A stretch of 13,229 nt of DNA from an uncultured Pseudorhodobacter sp. (GTDB lineage: Bacteria; Pseudomonadota; Alphaproteobacteria; Rhodobacterales; Rhodobacteraceae). The stretch lies in the NCBI GenBank assembly GCA_945952425.1, contig CAMFIX010000034.1, positions 1 through 13,229 of the forward strand, in the 5' to 3' direction. A program made the position numbers and the translations under genes. Position 1 is the first letter of the stretch; every line of letters begins with the position of its first letter. Below the pieces are notes generated by a model. That model ran no database searches. It had not been told where the DNA came from and saw only the letters and a program-made list of their open reading frames with translations. Positions 7,387 to 13,229 of this stretch are shown here, piece by piece.

Positions 7387-8171
7387 CGTGCATTCTCCGC
7401 CCAGGGCGCCACGAGCCGCCGCGCCAGCCGGAAGCCCTGGTCGGTCAGCAATCCCAAAAGCCCGATCATCGCAATCGCCAGGAAGATGATGTCGACCTGA
7501 AACCCCCGCGCGGCCTTCAGCGAGATATACCCAAGCCCCGCTTTGGCCGCGACGAGTTCCGCCACGACCAGGTAAGTCCAGGCCCAGCCCATCGTCACCC
7601 GCAGCACGTCCAGCACCGCGGGCAGGGTGGCCGGAAAGACGATGTGGCGCACGGTTTCGGATTTCGTCGTGCCCAAAGTATAGGCCGCATTCACCAGGTC
7701 GCGCGGCACCGACCGCGCGGCATCGGCCACCATGACCAGCTGCTGAAAGAAGGTGCCAAAGATGATGACCGCGATGTGCTGCTGAAAGCCGATCCCGATC
7801 CACAGGATGAACAGCGGTACGAAAGAGGTCACCGGCAGATAGCGGATGAAGTTGACCACGGGCTCCAGCGCGGCCTGCACCACGCGGTAGGTGCCCATGT
7901 ACAACCCCAGCGGCACCGCGACGATGGACGAGACCGCAAAGCCCGTCAGCACCACCTGGGACGAGGCCCAGGTGTGCTCCCACAAGGTGCCGTCGGCGGC
8001 GAGGCGAAAGGCGGTGTCCACCACCTTGCCCGGCGCCGGCAGGAACATGTCGGGGACGCTGCCGCCATAGGTCACCAGCGTCCAGAGCCCGATCACCACC
8101 ACCCAGACGCCGAGGCCAAGCCCCAGCGTCACCCCGCGCGGGATGGCGCGGTAAGGCGTGAACAGCTTCAT
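7383..8171 (-). CDS. ABC transporter permease, NitT/TauT (SsuC/TauC) type
   Basis: This 262-residue inner-membrane protein has about six hydrophobic segments (near 17-35, 70-92, 108-124, 130-148, 195-210 and 226-244). The cytoplasmic EAA loop that docks the ATPase is visible around residues 161-184 (NAAYTLGTTKSETVRHIVFP). It matches the BPD_transp_1 permeases of nitrate, sulfonate, taurine and thiamine-precursor importers, which usually act as homodimers. It overlaps the binding-protein gene upstream and the ATPase gene downstream by four bases each. The substrate is not readable from the permease. Confidence 0.95.
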   Translation of the reverse strand: MKLFTPYRAIPRGVTLGLGLGVWVVVIGLWTLVTYGGSVPDMFLPAPGKVVDTAFRLAADGTLWEHTWASSQVVLTGFAVSSIVAVPLGLYMGTYRVVQAALEPVVNFIRYLPVTSFVPLFILWIGIGFQQHIAVIIFGTFFQQLVMVADAARSVPRDLVNAAYTLGTTKSETVRHIVFPATLPAVLDVLRVTMGWAWTYLVVAELVAAKAGLGYISLKAARGFQVDIIFLAIAMIGLLGLLTDQGFRLARRLVAPWAENAR

Positions 8172-9124
8172 TGCGCGAGGAAGCTCGTATCGACGAGGTC
8201 GTCGTATTTCACATCCATATGCAGCTTGCCGAGGCCCCCCCAGATCTCCGAGCCCATGGCGACCAGCTTGCCCGACTCGCCCGTGGCCCCGTCCTTGAAG
8301 AACTCGGCATTGCGCTCCTTGCCATAGAACTGGACGCCCGCCGCCGAGGCCGCAAAGTCCTTGGGGTCGCTCAGCCAGCCGCCGACGCCCTTGGCCATGA
8401 TCTCATAGGCCTTGTCCTGGTTGGCGAGCAGGTATTCATGGGCCTTGTAAAGCCCCGCGACCAGCGCCTTCACATCCTCGGGGTGGTCCTTGATCGTGTC
8501 GCAGCGCAGCGCGATCACATCGACGATCAGCCCCGGCGTGGTGTCCGAACTCACCAGCACATGGCCGACCTTCTTCTCCTTGGCCAAGGTCAGATGCGGC
8601 TCCCAGGTCACGGCGACCGGGATCTGCCCCGCCATGAAGGCCGCCGCCGCGTCATCCGCCGTCATGTTGACGATGTTGACGTCCTTTTCGGTCATCCCCG
8701 CCTGTTTCAAGAGGATGTTGAACCAGAACTGGCTGACCGAGCCCTCGTTCATGCCGACATCCTTGCCCTTCAAATCGGCAATCGTCTTCACATCCTCACC
8801 GGCCAGAATGCCGTCGCCGCCATGGCTGTCGTCCAGGGCATAGACCGCCTTGAAGCACATGTCGGGCGTGCGGTATTTCATGATCTCGTCGATCGTGGCG
8901 GCGGTGCCCTGCAATTCGCCCGAGGCCACGCCCGCCATGGTCATCGAAGCCTCTTCGATGATCTGCGGATCGACGGTCAGCCCGCCCTCCTTGAAATAGC
9001 CAAGCTCCTGGGCGAGAAAGATTTCTCCGTATCCGACCCAGGTCGTCATCCCCAGCTTGATCTCGCCCGCGCTGGCGCCTTGGGCCACCAAGGCCAGCGC
9101 CGCACCCGTCAGAAGTTTCCGCAT
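8168..9124 (-). CDS. ABC transporter periplasmic substrate-binding protein, SsuA/THI5-like
   Basis: This 318-residue protein begins with a short basic N-region and hydrophobic stretch, MRKLLTGAALALVAQGASA, followed by a probable signal peptidase cut after residue 19, placing it in the periplasm. The mature part starts KLGMTTWVGYGEIFLAQELG, the usual opening of NMT1/THI5-like and SsuA-like binding proteins, and includes DLKGKDVGMNEGS and a VTWEPHL hinge region. The ATG at 9124 is chosen over one ten codons upstream because it starts the signal peptide and has GGGGAG seven bases before it. Relatives bind sulfonates, taurine, nitrate, pyrimidine precursors or aromatic acids, so the ligand is open. 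It is the first gene of the leftward four-gene operon. Confidence 0.93.
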   Translation of the reverse strand: MRKLLTGAALALVAQGASAGEIKLGMTTWVGYGEIFLAQELGYFKEGGLTVDPQIIEEASMTMAGVASGELQGTAATIDEIMKYRTPDMCFKAVYALDDSHGGDGILAGEDVKTIADLKGKDVGMNEGSVSQFWFNILLKQAGMTEKDVNIVNMTADDAAAAFMAGQIPVAVTWEPHLTLAKEKKVGHVLVSSDTTPGLIVDVIALRCDTIKDHPEDVKALVAGLYKAHEYLLANQDKAYEIMAKGVGGWLSDPKDFAASAAGVQFYGKERNAEFFKDGATGESGKLVAMGSEIWGGLGKLHMDVKYDDLVDTSFLAQ

Positions 9125-9301
9125 CTTGCAGCTCCCCGTTTTGGCGCAGATCATCAGGAAACGGGTTTGGCTTCAACCAAGGAATTACTTCGCGCTGCAT
9201 AGGCGCGGCCTAAGCTCTGCTTCGATGAAAACTTGGGCAGTCGGTGGGGCAGAGCCCTGCCGCAGGTTGCAGATGCGAGGGCTTGCGCTAAGGTTCGGCG
9301 C
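9125..9301. promoter_or_regulatory. Divergent intergenic region between the transporter/oxygenase operon and the SDR/HisD-like operon
   Basis: This 177-bp gap separates two outward-reading operons and must hold the leftward promoter and probably the rightward one. It contains a 13-bp palindrome, TAGGC-GCG-GCCTA at 9200-9212, which also fits the T-N11-A pattern bound by LysR proteins, and a second inverted repeat GGCAG-AGCC-CTGCC at 9248-9261. A weaker TTGG/CCAA pair sits at 9167-9180. AAGG at 9290-9293 is the ribosome site for the SDR gene. No convincing -35/-10 pair is visible on either strand. No regulator gene for this cluster is in the window. Confidence 0.45.
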
Positions 9302-10057
9302 ATGGACATGTTCTCGCTTCACGGGCAGACCGCCCTCGTCACCGGGGCCTCGCGCGGGCTTGGCGCTGCCATGGCTTTGGGGTTGGCGCGGGCGGGCGCC
9401 CGGCTGATCGTCACGGCCCGGCAGGTGGATGCGCTGGAGCCCACGGTGCAGGCGATCCGCGCCGCGGGGGGCGAGGCCGAGCCGCTGGCGCTGGACCAAT
9501 CCGACCCCGCCGCCATCGAAAGGCTGGGCGCTTATCTGGCGGAAACCCCCATCGACATCCTGGTGAACAATGCCGGGGTCGAGGAGGTGCGGCCGTCGAC
9601 CGAGGTCTCCGAGGCGCTTTGGGATCGCATCCTGGACACCAACCTGAAGGGCGCTTTCTTTACCACGCAAGCGGTGGCCAAGGGGATGATCGCAAGGGGG
9701 CGGGGTTCGGTCATCAACCTCTGCTCGCTGACGTCCTTCGTCGGCGTGCCGACGGCGGTGCCTTATGGGGCGTCCAAGTCCGGGATGCTGGGCATGACGC
9801 GGGCGCTTTCGGCGGAATGGGCGGGCAAGGGCGTGCGTGTGAACGCCATCGCGCCGGGCTATTTCCGCACCGACCTGACGGAGGTCTTTTACCAAAACGA
9901 GGCCTGGGCCACCGCCATGCAGGCGAAAATCCCCCAGGGTCGGTTTGGGGCGGGAGAGGATTTGGTGGGCGCGGTGGTCTTCCTCGCCTCGGGCGCCTCG
10001 GCCTATATCACCGGGCAATGTATCGGCATCGACGGCGGCTATCTGGCTGCAATCTAA
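9302..10057 (+). CDS. SDR-family NAD(P)-dependent oxidoreductase
   Basis: This 251-residue classical short-chain dehydrogenase should interconvert an alcohol and a ketone. The cofactor motif TGASRGLG is at 14-21, Arg40 (TARQ) after the second strand hints at NADP(H), NNAG is at 89-92, and the catalytic set is Asn114, Ser142, Tyr155 and Lys159 (YGASK). The C-terminus ITGQCIGIDGGY is typical of the gluconate/sugar dehydrogenase-like group. The ATG at 9302 has AAGG eight bases upstream; an ATG two codons later is possible. It is separated by nine bases from the HisD-like gene and diverges from the transporter-oxygenase operon, so it probably acts on an alcohol intermediate of the same pathway. 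One parallel is sulfonate-diol breakdown, where SDR enzymes change the configuration of the substrate before a HisD-like enzyme oxidises it. Confidence 0.92.
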   Translation: MDMFSLHGQTALVTGASRGLGAAMALGLARAGARLIVTARQVDALEPTVQAIRAAGGEAEPLALDQSDPAAIERLGAYLAETPIDILVNNAGVEEVRPSTEVSEALWDRILDTNLKGAFFTTQAVAKGMIARGRGSVINLCSLTSFVGVPTAVPYGASKSGMLGMTRALSAEWAGKGVRVNAIAPGYFRTDLTEVFYQNEAWATAMQAKIPQGRFGAGEDLVGAVVFLASGASAYITGQCIGIDGGYLAAI

Positions 10058-10066
10058 GGAAAAACC

Positions 10067-11353
10067 ATGCAACTGATCCAATGGGCGGCGCTGGATGCCG
10101 CGGGGCGCAAGGCGCTGCTGCAGCGCTCCGAGACCGACCTTTCGGCCTTTCTGGAGGGCGTCAAGCCGATCATCGCCGCGGTCAAGGCCGAGGGCGATGC
10201 CGCACTTCTGAGGCTGGCCCGCGAGATCGACCGCGCCCCGGTCACCACCCTGCAGGCCTCGGAGGCCGAATTCGAGGCGGCCTTTGCGACGCTGGACCCC
10301 GCCCTGATCGAGGTGATCGGCAAGGCCATCGCCAATATCAAGGCGTTTCACCACGACCAGCTGCCGGGGCCCTTGTCCTTGAAGGAAATCCAGCCCGGCG
10401 CCTGGGCGGGGGATCGCTTCACCCCGATCCGCTCGGTGGCGCTTTACGTGCCGCGGGGGAAGGGCAGCTTCCCCTCGGTCACCATGATGACTTCGGTTCC
10501 CGCGGTGCTGGCGGGCGTGCCCGAGATCGCGATCTTCACCCCGCCGACACCCGAGGGCGGGGTCGATGCGGCAACCCTGGTGGCGGCGCGGCTGGCGGGG
10601 GTCTCGACGGTCTGGAAGGCGGGGGGCGCGCAGGCCGTGGCGGCGGCGGCTTACGGCACGCAAAGCATCGGCAAGGCGCTGAAGATCGTCGGGCCGGGCT
10701 CGCCTTGGGTTGTGGCGGCGAAACGGCTCTTGTCGGATGTGATCGACACGGGGCTTCCGGCGGGGCCGTCGGAGTGCATCATCTTTGCCGATGGCACCGT
10801 CCCGGGCGCGCTCGCCGCGCTTGACCTGCTGATCGAGGCCGAGCATGGGCCGGATTCGTCGGCCTGGCTGGTGACGCCCTCCCCGCAGACCGCCGCCGAG
10901 GCGATGGCGGCGCTGCCGGGCCTGGTCGCGGCGCTCCCCGAACCCCGGCGCGACTTCGTGACCCAGGTTCTGACCGGGCGGGGCGGGGTGCTTCTGGTGC
11001 CCGACCTCGCCACCGCTTACGGCTTCATCAACGATTACGCGCCCGAGCATCTGGAGGTGCTCTCGACCGCGCCCTTCGAACATCTGGGCGAGATCACCGA
11101 GGCGGCCGAGATCCTGCTTGGGCCGCAAACCCCCGTGACGCTTGCGAATTTCTGCCTGGGGCCGAACAATGTGCTGCCGACCAGCGGCGGCGCGCGGACG
11201 CATGGGCCCCTGTCGGTGATGGATTTCCTGAAGCGCAGCTCGGTCGGTTACGTCACGCCCAAGGGCTGGCCGCTTCTGGCGCCCCTGGCCGAGGCGCTGG
11301 CGGACTATGAGGGCTTTCCGGCCCATGCCGGGGCGATCAGGGGCCGCCGCTAA
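10067..11353 (+). CDS. Histidinol-dehydrogenase-family enzyme, catabolic paralogue (HpsN-like)
   Basis: This 428-residue protein is full length for the HisD family, which oxidises a primary alcohol to a carboxylate in two NAD steps. The catalytic Glu327-His328 pair (YAPEHLE) and the C-terminal His420 are kept. At the other positions corresponding to the E. coli zinc ligands it has Glu257 instead of Gln (EAEHGPDS, with His260 kept) and Asn361 instead of Asp; Asn368 replaces a substrate-contacting His (GPNNVLPT). The dinucleotide region reads LYVPRGKGSFPS rather than the PGG-containing form of biosynthetic HisD. No other histidine gene is nearby. These points argue for a catabolic relative such as the sulfopropanediol dehydrogenase HpsN; the true substrate is unknown. 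TAAGGA at 10055-10060, overlapping the SDR stop, is the ribosome site. Confidence 0.88.
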   Translation: MQLIQWAALDAAGRKALLQRSETDLSAFLEGVKPIIAAVKAEGDAALLRLAREIDRAPVTTLQASEAEFEAAFATLDPALIEVIGKAIANIKAFHHDQLPGPLSLKEIQPGAWAGDRFTPIRSVALYVPRGKGSFPSVTMMTSVPAVLAGVPEIAIFTPPTPEGGVDAATLVAARLAGVSTVWKAGGAQAVAAAAYGTQSIGKALKIVGPGSPWVVAAKRLLSDVIDTGLPAGPSECIIFADGTVPGALAALDLLIEAEHGPDSSAWLVTPSPQTAAEAMAALPGLVAALPEPRRDFVTQVLTGRGGVLLVPDLATAYGFINDYAPEHLEVLSTAPFEHLGEITEAAEILLGPQTPVTLANFCLGPNNVLPTSGGARTHGPLSVMDFLKRSSVGYVTPKGWPLLAPLAEALADYEGFPAHAGAIRGRR

Positions 11354-11361
11354 GCGGCCCC
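11340..11361. terminator. GC-rich hairpin between convergent genes
   Basis: GGGGCCGC (11340-11347) and GCGGCCCC (11354-11361) form a perfect 8-bp stem around a 6-base loop that includes the stop codon of the HisD-like gene. The convergent aldehyde dehydrogenase gene ends at 11369, so a bidirectional terminator would fit here. There is no T tract on either side, so intrinsic termination is uncertain; it may only protect the 3' end or cause pausing. Confidence 0.4.
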
Positions 11362-11368
11362 GCAGGTC

Positions 11369-12874
11369 TTAGCGCAGGTCGGCCGGAAGCAGGGCGTCCG
11401 GCAGGTTCTGATAGGCCACCGGGCGCAGCCAGCGGCGGATCGACATGGTCCCCACGCTGGTCGCACCGAAGTTGGTCGAGGCCGGATAGGGCCCGCCATG
11501 GACCTGGGAATCCAACACCTCGACCCCCGTCGGGAAGCCGTTGGCCAGGATGCGGCCCGCCTTGCGCTCCAGGATCGGCATGAGGGCTTGCGCCTGCGCC
11601 GTATCGGCCTCGTCGAGATGCAGCGTGCAGGTCAGCTGGCCCTGAAGGCTTTGCGCGACCTCCGTCATCTGGGCGGCGTCGCGAACCGTGACGATCAGGC
11701 CGAGCGGCCCGAAGACCTCTTCCGCCAGGACATGGTTGCCCAGCCAGTCGTCGCCCGAGACCTCGAAGAGGTAGGGCGTGGCGTTCCGCCGGTCGCAGAC
11801 CGAGGTCAGGACGCTCTGCACGCCGCTTTGCGCCGCCACCCGGTCGCGGCCCGCGCGATAGGCGGCAGCGATGCCGTCGGTCAGCATGGTCTGGGCGGGG
11901 GTGGGGGCCACGGCCTCTTTCGCGGCGGCGGTGAAGGCTTGCGCCTCGGGGCCTTGGGTCACGACCGCGATGCCCGGGTTGGTGCAGAACTGCCCGGCGC
12001 CGAGGGTCAGATAGCCCGCCCAGCCCTTGGCGATGGCCTCGCCCCGGTTGGCGACGGCATTCGGCAGCAGGAACATCGGGTTGACCGAGCCCAGCTCGCC
12101 GAAGAAGGGGATGGGTTCGGGGCGCCGCGCGCAGAGGTCGAAGAGGGCGCGGCCGCCCGCGAGGCTTCCGGTGAAGCCCACGGCCTTGATGAGCGGGTGC
12201 TGGACCAGCGCCTCGCCCACGTCGCGCTTGCCGCCCTGGACGAGGGAGAAGGTGCCGGGGTGCAGGCCAAGCGCCTTGATCGCGGCATCCACGGCCTGGG
12301 CCACGATCTCGCCGGTGCCGGGGTGGGCGGAGTGGCCCTTGACGACGACGGGGCAGCCTGCGGCGAGCGCCGAGGCGGTGTCGCCGCCCGCGGTCGAGAA
12401 GGCCAGCGGGAAGTTCGAGGCGCCGAAGACGGCCACGGGCCCGATGGGGCGCTGGACGAGCTTGATGTCGGGACGCGGCGCGGGCTTGCGGTCGGGGAGT
12501 GCGGCGTCATGGCGGCGGTCCAGGTAAGCGCCGTCGCGGATGTGTTGGGCAAAGAGGCGGAGTTGCCCGGTGGTGCGGCCGCGCTCGCCCTCGAGCCGGG
12601 CGGCGGGCAGGCCGGTTTCACTGGTGCCGATGGCGGTGATTTCGGGGCCCCGCGCCTCGATCTCGTCGGCGATCTTGTCGAGGAAGGCGGCGCGTTGATC
12701 GCGGGTCAGGGCGGAGAAGCTGGGGAAGGCGGCCTCGGCGGCCTGGACGGCGGCGTCGACATGGGATGGCGTGCCGACGGCGAAAGTCAGCGCCTCGCCG
12801 GTGGCGGGGGAGGAGAGGAAGGTCGTGTCACCGGCGACCCATTGGCCCGCGATGAGGTATTTGGCTGTAAGCAT
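11369..12874 (-). CDS. Alpha-ketoglutaric semialdehyde (2,5-dioxovalerate) dehydrogenase
   Basis: This 501-residue aldehyde dehydrogenase should oxidise 2-oxoglutarate semialdehyde to 2-oxoglutarate with NAD(P). The catalytic residues are Cys297 (GQFCTNPG), Glu260 (FFGELGSVNP), Asn154 (GASNFPLAFS) and Lys179 (VVVKGHSAHPGT). The runs GGDTASALAAGCPVVVKGHS and QFCTNPG are characteristic of the KGSADH subfamily used in L-arabinose, hexarate and hydroxyproline catabolism. The ATG at 12874 begins the conserved MLTAKYLIAGQWV; extending the frame upstream would read through an intergenic hairpin into the neighbouring gene. No strong ribosome site is visible before this ATG. The upstream gene fragment is a sugar 1-dehydrogenase, so a non-phosphorylative sugar pathway (L-arabinose most likely) is the favoured context. 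Confidence 0.92.
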   Translation of the reverse strand: MLTAKYLIAGQWVAGDTTFLSSPATGEALTFAVGTPSHVDAAVQAAEAAFPSFSALTRDQRAAFLDKIADEIEARGPEITAIGTSETGLPAARLEGERGRTTGQLRLFAQHIRDGAYLDRRHDAALPDRKPAPRPDIKLVQRPIGPVAVFGASNFPLAFSTAGGDTASALAAGCPVVVKGHSAHPGTGEIVAQAVDAAIKALGLHPGTFSLVQGGKRDVGEALVQHPLIKAVGFTGSLAGGRALFDLCARRPEPIPFFGELGSVNPMFLLPNAVANRGEAIAKGWAGYLTLGAGQFCTNPGIAVVTQGPEAQAFTAAAKEAVAPTPAQTMLTDGIAAAYRAGRDRVAAQSGVQSVLTSVCDRRNATPYLFEVSGDDWLGNHVLAEEVFGPLGLIVTVRDAAQMTEVAQSLQGQLTCTLHLDEADTAQAQALMPILERKAGRILANGFPTGVEVLDSQVHGGPYPASTNFGATSVGTMSIRRWLRPVAYQNLPDALLPADLR

Positions 12875-12899
12875 GATGGGTTCATTTTTGCGGAGAAGG

Positions 12900-12942
12900 C
12901 CGGGGGCCAGCCCCCGGACCCCCGGGATATTTCTGGACCAAT
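12900..12942. repeat. GC-rich palindromic intergenic element, REP-like
   Basis: CCGGGGGC (12900-12907) and GCCCCCGG (12910-12917) form a near-continuous palindrome, followed on the plus strand by ACCCCCGGGATATTTCTGG. The arrangement of a G/C-run hairpin next to a CCCGGGATATTT tail resembles short intergenic repeats that I recall from Rhodobacterales genomes; this cannot be confirmed from one copy, and no second copy is in the window. It lies between two genes of the same strand and probable operon, where it might dampen or stabilise the transcript. Confidence 0.4.
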
Positions 12943-12950
12943 GAATGAGG

Positions 12951-13185
12951 TCAGAAGTGGAAGTCTTCAACTGCGACACGTTCGCCCAGGGTGAGGGCGT
13001 CGGCCACATGGGTCATGGGGGAGAGGTCCACCTCGGATTGGCGGGCTGCGACCAGCGCGGCCATGCGGGCGTAAAGCGCGGGGTATTCGCCCATGATCGT
13101 GTTCTCGCCTGCCGCAGGGGTGCCGTTCAGTTCCAGGACGTTGCCGCCCATGCGGAGGGCGAGGTGGCCTTGGGTGGTCTCGACC
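12951..13185 (-). CDS. Gfo/Idh/MocA-family sugar 1-dehydrogenase, C-terminal fragment (L-arabinose/D-galactose type)
   Basis: Only the last 77 codons are present; the gene is cut by the contig end and the frame then continues falsely into adapter sequence. The surviving tail has GEYPALYARMAALV, SEVDLSPMTHVADALTLGER and a final VAVEDFHF, a pattern typical of the C-termini of L-arabinose/D-galactose 1-dehydrogenases (Azospirillum AraA-like). Such enzymes oxidise the sugar to its lactone with NAD(P), the first step of the pathway whose last step is performed by the KGSADH encoded just downstream. The 76-bp gap between the two carries a hairpin element. Family assignment is from a short fragment and from context; the exact sugar is unknown. 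Confidence 0.7.
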
Positions 13186-13229
13186 CTGTCTCTTATACAC
13201 ATCTCCGAGCCCACGAGACTAGGCATGAT
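13186..13229. other. Illumina Nextera adapter read-through (assembly artefact)
   Basis: CTGTCTCTTATACACATCT (13186-13204) is the Tn5 mosaic end used in Nextera libraries, followed by CCGAGCCCACGAGAC (13205-13219), the Nextera read-2 adapter stem. TAGGCATG (13220-13227) matches the i7 index I know as N706, and AT begins the flow-cell sequence. None of this is genomic. Minus-strand frames that start here give the well-known false N-termini MPSLVGSEMCIRDR and MYKRQ. Confidence 0.98.

Noticed and set aside
7387..7983. N-terminal extension of the ABC ATPase frame.
   Set aside because: The extra 199 codons are an out-of-frame reading of the permease gene; the ATPase begins with a normal N-terminus at 7386.
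9185..11326. A 713-codon minus-strand open frame opposite the SDR and HisD-like genes.
   Set aside because: It spans two well-defined enzymes and their gap, is Arg/Gly/His-rich and shows no motifs; it is a GC-driven shadow.
11498..12994. A 498-codon plus-strand open frame opposite the aldehyde dehydrogenase.
   Set aside because: Low-complexity Gly/Ala/Glu-rich product with no motif, antisense to a complete KGSADH with all catalytic residues.
13186..13226. Apparent start of a 91-residue protein on the minus strand.
   Set aside because: The first 14 residues are translated Nextera adapter; only the 77 codons up to 13184 are genomic.
1..13229. Search for CRISPR arrays, tRNA or rRNA genes, insertion sequences, phage genes or toxin-antitoxin pairs.
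   Set aside because: No regular direct repeats, transposase or integrase motifs, or tRNA-like segments were recognised. The only transposon-related sequence is the sequencing adapter.

Overview
The window is a high-GC chromosomal contig whose gene content and style (tight ATGA overlaps, a NitT/TauT-type ABC cassette beside a Rieske oxygenase, KGSADH) suggest an alphaproteobacterium, most likely Rhodobacterales; that placement is inference. The left end cuts a LysR gene. The right end cuts a sugar dehydrogenase gene and runs into 44 bases of Illumina Nextera adapter (13186-13229), which are not biological.

Region 1 (1-3550, + strand) reads as a quinone/hydroquinone or catechol stress operon: a CrgA/YhaJ-like LysR regulator (partial), a DoxX membrane protein, a two-module VOC (CatE/MhqO-like) putative ring-cleaving dioxygenase, a glutathionyl-hydroquinone reductase (YqjG type) and a small serine hydrolase (MhqD-like). 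Spacing from doxX onward is 24 nt, 1 nt and a 4-nt overlap. The set combines parts known from the E. coli yhaJ/yqjF/yqjG group and the Bacillus mhq/cat operons.

Region 2 (3544-5535, - strand) is a soluble PAS-PAS-GGDEF-EAL cyclic-di-GMP enzyme with both catalytic motifs intact and no RxxD I-site. It converges on region 1 with overlapping stop ends.

Region 3 (5615-11353) is a divergent catabolic cluster. Leftward are an ABC substrate-binding protein, permease, ATPase and Rieske non-haem iron oxygenase, all joined by 4-nt ATGA overlaps. Rightward, across a 177-bp shared intergenic region, are an SDR dehydrogenase and a histidinol-dehydrogenase-family enzyme whose metal and substrate residues differ from true HisD. 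The likely logic is import of a small organic compound, its oxygenation or demethylation, and oxidation of an alcohol product to an acid. The substrate is unknown; a sulfonate or an N-methylated compound is a reasonable guess. No oxygenase reductase is present.

Region 4 (11369-13185, - strand) holds alpha-ketoglutaric semialdehyde dehydrogenase preceded by the 3' end of a Gfo/Idh/MocA sugar 1-dehydrogenase, which suggests a non-phosphorylative L-arabinose (or related sugar) pathway. A GC-rich hairpin that looks like a dispersed intergenic repeat separates the two genes.
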